DNA of 64,000 bases, from positions 124,001 through 188,000 of the forward strand of contig JACRJI010000016.1 of NCBI GenBank assembly GCA_016235665.1, given 5' to 3'. The notes under the pieces were generated by a model. The model was not told the DNA's origin, ran no database searches, and saw only the letters and a list, made by a program, of their open reading frames with translations. The stretch is from a candidate division TA06 bacterium (GTDB lineage Bacteria > Edwardsbacteria > AC1 > EtOH8). Positions 1 through 7,329 of the stretch are shown here, piece by piece. The position numbers and the translations under genes are program-made. The first letter of the stretch is position 1, and every line of letters begins with the position of its first letter.

Positions 1-909
1 GACAAATTCTGCGGCAGCCCCGGCGGAAAGAGAGAAGCTGATGTTGGTTGAACTGGAGAACGGATTGGGCCGGCTGGGATATACTTTGATGCCCCTGGTC
101 AGTTCCCTGTTGTCCGCTCCGCCCTCCACCCCCAGCGCCGGAAAGAAGGCCCGGCGGATCAGGGTGCTGTCCAGCACGAAGGGATTGACCTTGTTCTGCT
201 GGTAGGCAGCTATTTTCTTGGTGCGGGTTATTTCCCGGGCATCGGCCGGGTCGCTGACATGCCAGGCATACAGTCCGTCCCTCTGGCCGGTCCACCAGGC
301 CAGATTGGTGTCACCCAGCTGCCACATGGTCAGTACGTAGTACATGGCCCGGGCGGTATTGCCCTTTTGAGCCTCGCGCGGTTCGAATCTGACGCTGGTC
401 AGCAGTTCGGCATACTGCTCTATGTTCGAAGTGGGAACAGTGGTGGTGATCACATTGTTGCGGTACCATTTGTTGGTCTGATTGTCCGTGATGTCGCCGA
501 AAGGCAGCGTCCCCCGGTCGCCGTTGACCTGGACCTCGGTGGGAAACAGGTGGTGCAGGTCGGCCTCGGCGGTGCCCGAGGCCAGCATGCTCTGAGGCCA
601 GGTATGCTCGCAGTTTATATCCAGGCTGTAGGCCCAGGTGCTGGGATCCTGACCCGGCTGCATGTAAATTTTGTAACCGCTGTAAACGCATTCCAGGCTA
701 TCGTTCAGCTTGTCGATCACCCCATACATGGTATCGCGGCCGGCGTCGTAACCCAGGTTGGTGGTAGATTTATAAGAAGCCACCAGCGAGTTTATCAGCG
801 TGATCCCTGTCTGCCCGGCAAATATCGTGGAATCCGGGGGCACGGTGCCGGCCCAGACTATGGAGACAGCCGTCAGGGAAAGAATAATCGTAAAATATTG
901 TTTTTTCAC
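1..909 (-). CDS. Secreted endonuclease I family nuclease with sorting tail (C-terminus cut by window edge)
   Basis: Reading on the minus strand from a GTG at 907-909 gives an open frame of 303 codons to the window edge. An AAAGGA ribosome site lies seven bases before the GTG. Residues 1-20 form a signal peptide ending in WAG. The motif EHTWPQS at 101-107 and HHLFP near 119-123 are the His-Me (beta-beta-alpha metal) nuclease core of the endonuclease I (EndA) family, and a later NKVNPFV segment also fits it. Such enzymes cut DNA or RNA non-specifically outside the cytoplasm. The last visible residues (VYPSRPNPFSSSTNISF) begin an NPF-type Ig-like sorting tail like those of the M28 peptidases nearby, so export through a type IX-like route is inferred. 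The 3' end is missing. Confidence 0.88.
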   Translation of the reverse strand, partial: MKKQYFTIILSLTAVSIVWAGTVPPDSTIFAGQTGITLINSLVASYKSTTNLGYDAGRDTMYGVIDKLNDSLECVYSGYKIYMQPGQDPSTWAYSLDINCEHTWPQSMLASGTAEADLHHLFPTEVQVNGDRGTLPFGDITDNQTNKWYRNNVITTTVPTSNIEQYAELLTSVRFEPREAQKGNTARAMYYVLTMWQLGDTNLAWWTGQRDGLYAWHVSDPADAREITRTKKIAAYQQNKVNPFVLDSTLIRRAFFPALGVEGGADNRELTRGIKVYPSRPNPFSSSTNISFSLSAGAAAEFV

Positions 910-1051
910 TTATAAATCCTTTATTATCCTTTAATTATCAACCCATTTCACCAGTTTGTCAAGTGCCGTTTGTATATTTTTTGGAATTATGATAGAATTG
1001 ACTGCCTGCGCTCCACCATTTTAAAAATAACCATTTTACTGTTTTCCTTAA

Positions 1052-3007
1052 ATGATCCAGCTTTCCAACATATCGGTCTCCTTCGGCGAAAAGGTCCTCT
1101 TCAGGGACATCACCTGGAACATCGGGCTTTCCGAGCGCATCGCCCTGGTGGGCCCCAACGGCGCCGGCAAGACCACCCTGTTCAAGATCGCCCTGGGGCT
1201 CCAGAGCCCCACTACCGGCGGGGTGGCCTCGGCCAAAAAGATGCGCACCGGCTATCTGCCCCAGCAGGAGGTGGTATTCAAGGGCCGGACGGTGCTGGAG
1301 GAGGCCTCCTCCGTCTTTGCCGACCGCCATGCCATGCGGGACGAGGCCGAGGAGCTTTCCCATCTGATGGCCGCCATGTCCCAGGATGACCCGGAGCTGC
1401 CGGCGGTGGTGGAGCGCTACGGCGAACTGCATCACCTGTTCGAGGGACAGGACGGCTACCAGCTGGAAAGCCGCACCAAGTCGGTGCTTCAGGGGCTGGG
1501 TTTTTCCGAGGATGACTTCTCCCGCCCGGTGGAGACGTTCTCCGGTGGCTGGCAGATGCGCCTGGCCCTGGTCAAGCTGCTGCTGCAGGACCCTTCCTAT
1601 CTGTTTCTGGATGAGCCCACCAACCACCTGGACATCGAGTCCATGGAATACCTGGAGGGCTTTCTGAAAAGCTTCAAGGGCACCGCGGTGATGATCTCCC
1701 ACGATCGTTATTTCATCGACCGCACCGTCAAGAAGATCTTTGAACTGGAGCACGGCCGGCTGGACATCTACCACACCAACTATTCCGGATATCTGACCGA
1801 AAAGGAAAAACGCCGGGAGCTGCTGATCAAACAGCAGGCGGAGCAGGACAAGGAGATCGAGCATTTAAAGGAATTCGTCAGCCGCTGGAAGGGCAATTAT
1901 ATCAAGCGGGCCATGGTCACCAGCCGGGAGAAGATGATCGAAAAGCTCCGGCAGCAGCGGGTGGACCTTCCCTCCACCGTCAAAAGCTTCCGGCTCAACC
2001 TGCCCCAACCGCCATATTGCGGGCGCAACATGGTGACCCTGAAGGACGTTTCCAAGCATTACGGCTCCAAACAGGTTTTGAATAACGTGGACCTGCTGGT
2101 GGAGAACGGACGCAAGCTGGGACTGGTGGGTTTGAACGGAGCCGGCAAGTCCACCCTGTTGAAAATGCTGGCCCGGGTGGAAGCCCCCACCTCCGGGGAG
2201 ATGGTGGAATCGCCCCAGCTGCATCGGGCCTACTTTGCCCAGCACACCGCCGAGATGCTGGACGACAAGAAAACTGTCTACCAGCAGGTGGAGGACGTGA
2301 TCCCGCTGGAGACCCCGGGCCGGATCCGCACCATCCTGGGTTCTTTTCTCTTCCCCGGCGACGACGTTTACAAGAAGATCTCGGTGCTGTCCGGCGGGGA
2401 AAAGTCCCGGCTGGCCCTGTGCTGCACCCTGCTTTTGCCGGCCAATCTGCTGATCATGGACGAGCCCACCAACCACCTGGACCTGAAGGGCAAGGAGATC
2501 CTGGAGCAGGCTTTAAAGGAGTATCAGGGAGCCGTGGTGCTGGTGACCCATGACCGCTACCTGCTGGACCAGGTGGTGGATACCGTGGTGGAAGTGGCCG
2601 GCGGGCGGATCGGAATATTCCCCGGCAATTACACCGAGTATCTGGAGAAAAAAGAATCCCTGCTGGCCCAGGGCGCAACGGCGGCCCCCCAGCCGGTCAA
2701 GGAAAAGGCGTCTGCCGCCAAACTTCCGCCGGACAGGCCGCTGTGGGAGGAATCCAAAAAACTAAGAGCCCAACAGGCGGCCGAACAGCGGAAACATAAA
2801 AAGACGGTGGCCGAACTGGAGGAACGGATCCATTTGCTGGAAAAGAAGCAGAAGTCCCTGGAGTCCGATCAGGGCGGCCTGGCCGATCCCTCCATTTACA
2901 AGGACGGCGCTAAGATGAAGGAGCTGATGAACGATTTTGACAAGAACCGCAAAGAGCTTAAATATCTCTATGACCGCTGGGAGCATTACAATGAAGAAAA
3001 CGCCTAA
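1052..3007 (+). CDS. ABC-F family ATPase (Uup/YdiF-like)
   Basis: A 651-residue cytoplasmic protein with two ABC ATPase domains and no membrane segments, the layout of ABC-F proteins that act on ribosomes. Domain 1 has Walker A GPNGAGKTT at residues 34-42, signature FSGGWQMR and Walker B FLDEPTNHLD. An ABC-F linker rich in charged residues follows, then domain 2 with GLNGAGKST, LSGGEKSRLAL and LIMDEPTNHLD. The C-terminal 110 residues are charged and coiled-coil-like, as in Uup/YdiF. The first domain's signature is SGGWQ rather than SGGQ, which is common in this family. There is no clear ribosome site before the ATG; a weak TTGACT...TTAAAA pair lies at 998-1026. The gene overlaps the next one by 17 bases. 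The exact subfamily, and whether it acts in translation or antibiotic protection, cannot be told from sequence alone. Confidence 0.93.
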   Translation: MIQLSNISVSFGEKVLFRDITWNIGLSERIALVGPNGAGKTTLFKIALGLQSPTTGGVASAKKMRTGYLPQQEVVFKGRTVLEEASSVFADRHAMRDEAEELSHLMAAMSQDDPELPAVVERYGELHHLFEGQDGYQLESRTKSVLQGLGFSEDDFSRPVETFSGGWQMRLALVKLLLQDPSYLFLDEPTNHLDIESMEYLEGFLKSFKGTAVMISHDRYFIDRTVKKIFELEHGRLDIYHTNYSGYLTEKEKRRELLIKQQAEQDKEIEHLKEFVSRWKGNYIKRAMVTSREKMIEKLRQQRVDLPSTVKSFRLNLPQPPYCGRNMVTLKDVSKHYGSKQVLNNVDLLVENGRKLGLVGLNGAGKSTLLKMLARVEAPTSGEMVESPQLHRAYFAQHTAEMLDDKKTVYQQVEDVIPLETPGRIRTILGSFLFPGDDVYKKISVLSGGEKSRLALCCTLLLPANLLIMDEPTNHLDLKGKEILEQALKEYQGAVVLVTHDRYLLDQVVDTVVEVAGGRIGIFPGNYTEYLEKKESLLAQGATAAPQPVKEKASAAKLPPDRPLWEESKKLRAQQAAEQRKHKKTVAELEERIHLLEKKQKSLESDQGGLADPSIYKDGAKMKELMNDFDKNRKELKYLYDRWEHYNEENA

Positions 3008-4547
3008 GGCCGGAACGGTCAGGCTCTTCACCAACGCCAGGATCCATGCCGTTGCGGACATAAACACTGACGAAGCCATGGCCTGCGACGCTTTTACCGG
3101 AACCATCCTGTCGGTGGGAAAATCCAAAGAACTGATGAGCAGTTATAAATCTCTGAAGCCGGAGATCATAGACCTTCAGGGAATGACCGTCCTGCCGGGC
3201 TTCACCGACTGCCACACCCATTTTTGCGGCTATTCCCTGATGCTCAGCCGGCCCAATTTGGACGGGATCGGATCGCTAAAGGGCTGCCAGGAAAAGGTCT
3301 TCTCTTATCTCAAGGGAAAAAGACCGGGGCAGTGGATCATCGGCACCGGCTGGAACAAGAACATCTGGGCCGAAGGCCGCCTGCCCCATAAAAACGATCT
3401 TGACGCCGTAGCTCCTTCCAACCCGGTCTTCTTGTGGAGCAAGGACTGGCACACCGGATGGGTCAACAGCGCCGCCATCAAGGCCCTGGGCTTGTCGCAC
3501 AGCACCCAGGCCAACACCGGCGGCGTGGTGGAGCTTGACGCCCGGGGGAGTTTGACCGGCCTGCTGCGGGAGGAGGCCGCCAATGCCTGCTATCTGCAGA
3601 TCCCCAAGCCTTCCTGGCCGGAATACCGGCAGGCCCTGACGGCCGGGCAAAGGTCCCTGGCCGGACTGGGATTCACCTGTTTTCATACCATGGAGACCAG
3701 CGAAGAGTTCCAGGCCCTGCAGGACCTGAAAAACGAAGACGCTTTAAAGCTGTCTGCCGTATGCTACTTAAGACATCAGTCACTGGGCGACCTGATCTCG
3801 CTGGGAGTCAGGTCCGGGTTCGGGGATAAAAAGCTGAAATTCGGCGGGCTGAAGCTGTTCGTTGACGGCTCGCTGGGATCGCAGACCGCCCTGATGCTTC
3901 AGCCTTACGAGAACAGCCGCTCACAGGGGATACTGGCCATGGATCAGGATCAGCTGCTCTCTTTGGTGACCGCCGCCTCCCGGAACGGGATCGCCTGCGC
4001 GGTGCATGCCATCGGCGACGCCGCCAACCGCCTGGCCCTGGACATATTCGAAAGGGTCCGCGATCTGAACCCCAAACTGCGCCATCGGATCGAGCATTGC
4101 CAGCTGATGGCCCCGGACGACATCGCCCGGTTCGGGAAGCTGGGCCTCATCGCATCGGTCCAGCCCGTTCACTATCCCTCGGACCGGGAACTGATCGCCA
4201 GACACTGGGGAGCCAGGGGCCGCTATGCCTATCCTTTCGGCTCGCTGTCCGGATCCGGAGCCAGGCTGGCCTTCGGCTCCGACACCCCGATAGAGTCCCC
4301 CAATCCCTGGCCGGCCATCCAGGCGGCGGTGTGCCGCAAAGAAGAAGGGATCACCGTCAAAGATGCGGTCAGGGCTTATACCTCCAATGCCGCCTATGCT
4401 TCCAATGATGAAGCGGTAAAGGGTACCTTGGAACCGGGCAAGCAGGCAGATTTCATCTGCCTGTCCGAAGACATGTTTCAAGTAAAGGCAGATGCGATCG
4501 GGCGGTTAAAGGTAAAAAGAACATTTGTAGGCGGAAAAGAAATTTAA
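2991..4547 (+). CDS. YtcJ-like metal-dependent amidohydrolase
   Basis: Amidohydrolase of the PF07969/YtcJ type, 518 residues from the chosen ATG. That start is preferred because GGGAG lies seven bases before it, while a longer frame from 2937 would run deep inside the ABC-F gene. The metal-site motifs appear in order: HTH in 'DCHTHF', then CAVHAIGDAANR, HRIEHCQL and FGSDTPIESP. The family hydrolyses amide or related C-N bonds with one or two metal ions; the substrate is unknown. The start overlaps the end of the ABC-F gene by 17 bases, so translation is probably coupled, although no functional link between the two is obvious. A strong terminator follows the stop codon. No signal peptide, so cytoplasmic. 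Confidence 0.9.
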   Translation: MKKTPKAGTVRLFTNARIHAVADINTDEAMACDAFTGTILSVGKSKELMSSYKSLKPEIIDLQGMTVLPGFTDCHTHFCGYSLMLSRPNLDGIGSLKGCQEKVFSYLKGKRPGQWIIGTGWNKNIWAEGRLPHKNDLDAVAPSNPVFLWSKDWHTGWVNSAAIKALGLSHSTQANTGGVVELDARGSLTGLLREEAANACYLQIPKPSWPEYRQALTAGQRSLAGLGFTCFHTMETSEEFQALQDLKNEDALKLSAVCYLRHQSLGDLISLGVRSGFGDKKLKFGGLKLFVDGSLGSQTALMLQPYENSRSQGILAMDQDQLLSLVTAASRNGIACAVHAIGDAANRLALDIFERVRDLNPKLRHRIEHCQLMAPDDIARFGKLGLIASVQPVHYPSDRELIARHWGARGRYAYPFGSLSGSGARLAFGSDTPIESPNPWPAIQAAVCRKEEGITVKDAVRAYTSNAAYASNDEAVKGTLEPGKQADFICLSEDMFQVKADAIGRLKVKRTFVGGKEI

Positions 4548-4560
4548 AGTTAAAAAGCAA

Positions 4561-4600
4561 AAAGGCGGAGATTTGTAAAAACAAATCTCCGCCTTTTCTT
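4561..4600 (+). terminator. Intrinsic terminator after amidohydrolase gene
   Basis: Perfect 15-bp stem (4561-4575 with 4582-4596) with a six-base TAAAAA loop, followed by TCTTATT. It starts 13 bases after the stop codon. The AAAGG/CCTTT ends make it partly bidirectional. Confidence 0.88.
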
Positions 4601-4660
4601 ATTGCGTAATCTGGCCTGCCAGACGTAGCCGGCAAATATTATTTCTTTTATGGCGAAGTC

Positions 4661-4736
<76 letters not shown>

Positions 4737-4787
4737 AGCCTGAAATAGAATGTAATTATAGCAAAATTATAAGGCCCCCGTCAACTG

Positions 4788-7298
4788 CTATCGGAGCAAA
4801 AGCATTTTTTTAGTGCCTTTGATCCCTGCGGCTTCCAGTTTGCAGACATAGACACCGTTGCTTGCCTGCAGGCCGTTGTCGTCCCGGCCGTTCCATTTGA
4901 CCGTATAGCTCCCAGCCTGCTGTTCACTATTGACCAATGTTTTCACCAGCTGGCCTGCTATGTTATAGATGTTCAGCTTGACCATCCCGTTCTTCGGCAG
5001 TTGGTAACTGATATTCGTCTGCTGGCTGAATGGGTTGGGCGAGTTCTGGAACAGTCTGAAGTCAGATATCCTTTCTCTGTTATCCGGCTTGCCAACCACC
5101 CCCAGCGGCACCTCCCCGAACTCTGCCATCACCTTCTGGGCCGCCAGTTTGACCTGTTCCCGGTCCATGAAGTACAGCGGGAACCCAAAGAACACCGTCT
5201 TCCCCGAGTCCCGCACCGCACAGGCTTTGCCTTCAAACGTACTGCCATTGTTCTTCATGTCCATCACATAGATGGTATCTGCCCCGGCCAGCGGGGTCAG
5301 GGCCTCGATGCTCCGGAACGTCTTGCCCCAGATGGTGGAGGGGTATTTTAAGGTATCCACAGCTATATCCGGATATCCCTTTAGGCCTATGGCAGTTTTG
5401 AAGGAGTCCACCGTGCTCGATAGTTCGGCATGGGATATCTTAAAATTATCATAAAGTATGTTTCCAAAGATAAAATCATCCGGGTATGAGGCGCTGCCCA
5501 TCACATCCCCGGTTGGTTTCCACCCGGCCAGCCACAGCTTGCCGCCATTGTCAAGGTAGCTCTTCATATCATTCACCGCCCCGGAGGCCAGTAATGTAAC
5601 GTAATCATCAGAGAACCAGGCCACCGTGGAATACGGTCCTAAGTCAGCCAGGATAGGCTTTTGCAGCGATGTCCCGTACTCGTAGGGTTCGTACTTGTAA
5701 CCGTTAAGGATATAGTTGTAGAAGCTGTCCTGCTGGGCATCCCGGGGAAAGCTCCCAGTGGTCCAATTATTGGTCTCGTCCATCAAAAGAACCCCCTGGT
5801 CCAGGGTGATCGGCCGGGCGTAGGCCGAGTCGGTAAATGGGCTATAGTTGCCATCGGAGTCGAAGGCACGGACCTTGTAATAGTATTTATTGGCACCGGG
5901 CAATGGTCTGATCACCAACTGCGTATCTGTCACTACAGTTAAACTGTCAAAAGAACCATCATCAATTTTACAGTATGCCTCATACCCGGCTATGTCAAGC
6001 TCCTGGTTTTTCTTCCAAAACAGGGAAATGCCCGAATCCACCGGGACAGCCGTCATGCTTGATGGGATCAAAGGCATTGATCTCGGGATCCCGGTTGTTT
6101 CCGATATCACTGGGCTTTCCCGGCCAGAGTCATCAATAGCAATGACACCCACATAATACAAACTATCTTCCTTTAATCCGGAAATGATATACTCTGTCAA
6201 CCCAGTAGTGGCTGAATCGGTATACACCCCAGAACTGCGGCCCCAATAGATATTATAGGCCACTATATTGCCTGCGATATCTGGTTCCCAATTAATTAAA
6301 AGCTCCGTACCGCTACCGGCATCTTTTACTGCCGGTTTGGTAGCTCTGGGATAATTTGATACGGTAGCCATCAGCCCCAATCCGCTCCTGATGATGTTAG
6401 CCATGGCTGGATAGTTGATGTAAATAGTGCTGTCGTGCCACGAGTGAATGAACGTATAATCAATAAAGTATTCCTGACTGTGTGTGGTATGGTACCCCAG
6501 GTCATGAAATGAAATAAAGTCGCTTGACATATCATCCCCTATTGCAGCCCGGATTGCGTTGGCTCCATCGTTACCGTACTTTTCCGCAGATAAGGCAAGT
6601 AATACGGTGAATGCCTCCGAACCCGATTGGGGCACTATGTGATAAAGAGTATCACATAAACGGCTTCCAATGCAGTCATAATTGCTCATCAGGCCGATAT
6701 TCATGTTCTGCTCATATGCTTCTTCAGCATAATGTTTACTTCCCAATAATCCTGATTCCTCAGCATCGAAGGCAATGAATCTAACGGTGCAGTTCGGTCG
6801 GTTCCCAGGCAACGCCAGCAACCTGGCCATCTCCAGTACCGCCGTGGTACCAGAACCGTTGTCGTCCGCGCCAGGGCTATTGCAAGTATCTCCGTTCAGA
6901 TCAATAGTTCCACCTGTGTCATAATGACCGCCTGTGATATATACTATCGAAGTATCGAGTAAACCAGGGAGGGTAGCCACTATGTTGTAACCATTCCTTT
7001 TTGCTATGGGATGGTAAAATGAATCCAACCTGACGTCGCTGATGCCCATCATAGTAAATTGATCAACCAGCCACTGCACAGTGCTGTCATAATTTGATCT
7101 GAAAATGCTATGATTATAAAATGACTGCAGGCTTTCCATATAATATTTGAGAGATAAAGTATCAACCTGAGCTGTCATTGAGCCTATCACCGGATCGTAT
7201 TCCAGGTAGGGATTGGCTATTAAAGTATCTGCCTTTGTAATCGTTGGAATACCGACCAACAAAGACAATACTACTATGATATTTAATGCCGTTTTCAT
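4788..7298 (-). CDS. Secreted M28 zinc aminopeptidase with FN3 domains and sorting tail (paralogue 1)
   Basis: 836 residues with a signal peptide (1-23, ending in TKA). The M28 peptidase domain follows: GGHYDTGG (H125), SPGADDNGSGT (D145/D146), DAEESGLLGS (E180/E181), NYDCIG (D208) and a late histidine near 280, the usual co-catalytic two-zinc set. Two fibronectin III-like domains come next. Then comes a domain beginning 'LLMDETNNW' that looks Rossmann or GATase-like but which I cannot name. The tail starts FRLFQNSPNPF and ends KKMLLLR, an FlgD/Ig-like sorting domain. It probably removes N-terminal residues from peptides outside the cell. GAAAGGGGG precedes the ATG. It lies 31 bases downstream of paralogue 2 on the same strand, so the two are probably cotranscribed. 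Parts are almost identical to paralogues 2 and 3. Confidence 0.9.
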   Translation of the reverse strand: MKTALNIIVVLSLLVGIPTITKADTLIANPYLEYDPVIGSMTAQVDTLSLKYYMESLQSFYNHSIFRSNYDSTVQWLVDQFTMMGISDVRLDSFYHPIAKRNGYNIVATLPGLLDTSIVYITGGHYDTGGTIDLNGDTCNSPGADDNGSGTTAVLEMARLLALPGNRPNCTVRFIAFDAEESGLLGSKHYAEEAYEQNMNIGLMSNYDCIGSRLCDTLYHIVPQSGSEAFTVLLALSAEKYGNDGANAIRAAIGDDMSSDFISFHDLGYHTTHSQEYFIDYTFIHSWHDSTIYINYPAMANIIRSGLGLMATVSNYPRATKPAVKDAGSGTELLINWEPDIAGNIVAYNIYWGRSSGVYTDSATTGLTEYIISGLKEDSLYYVGVIAIDDSGRESPVISETTGIPRSMPLIPSSMTAVPVDSGISLFWKKNQELDIAGYEAYCKIDDGSFDSLTVVTDTQLVIRPLPGANKYYYKVRAFDSDGNYSPFTDSAYARPITLDQGVLLMDETNNWTTGSFPRDAQQDSFYNYILNGYKYEPYEYGTSLQKPILADLGPYSTVAWFSDDYVTLLASGAVNDMKSYLDNGGKLWLAGWKPTGDVMGSASYPDDFIFGNILYDNFKISHAELSSTVDSFKTAIGLKGYPDIAVDTLKYPSTIWGKTFRSIEALTPLAGADTIYVMDMKNNGSTFEGKACAVRDSGKTVFFGFPLYFMDREQVKLAAQKVMAEFGEVPLGVVGKPDNRERISDFRLFQNSPNPFSQQTNISYQLPKNGMVKLNIYNIAGQLVKTLVNSEQQAGSYTVKWNGRDDNGLQASNGVYVCKLEAAGIKGTKKMLLLR
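5032..5347 (-). repeat. Near-identical block shared with paralogue 2 (copy A)
   Basis: This 316-base stretch of M28 paralogue 1 aligns without gaps to 7574-7889 of paralogue 2 and differs by only scattered bases. Flanking sequence diverges much more, which suggests gene conversion or recent partial duplication. Confidence 0.85.
5554..5753 (-). repeat. 200-base block shared with paralogue 3 (copy A)
   Basis: Ungapped match to 11121-11320 with two mismatches in 200 bases by eye. The same stretch of paralogue 2 (around 8095-8294) is clearly more diverged. Confidence 0.88.
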
Positions 7299-7329
7299 AT
7301 GCCCCCTTTCATGATCTATTTTATAGTAT

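Noticed and set aside
259-915. Plus-strand open frame of about 218 codons
   Set aside because: It is antisense to the endonuclease I gene, which has a signal peptide, catalytic motifs and a ribosome site; the plus frame has no recognisable features.
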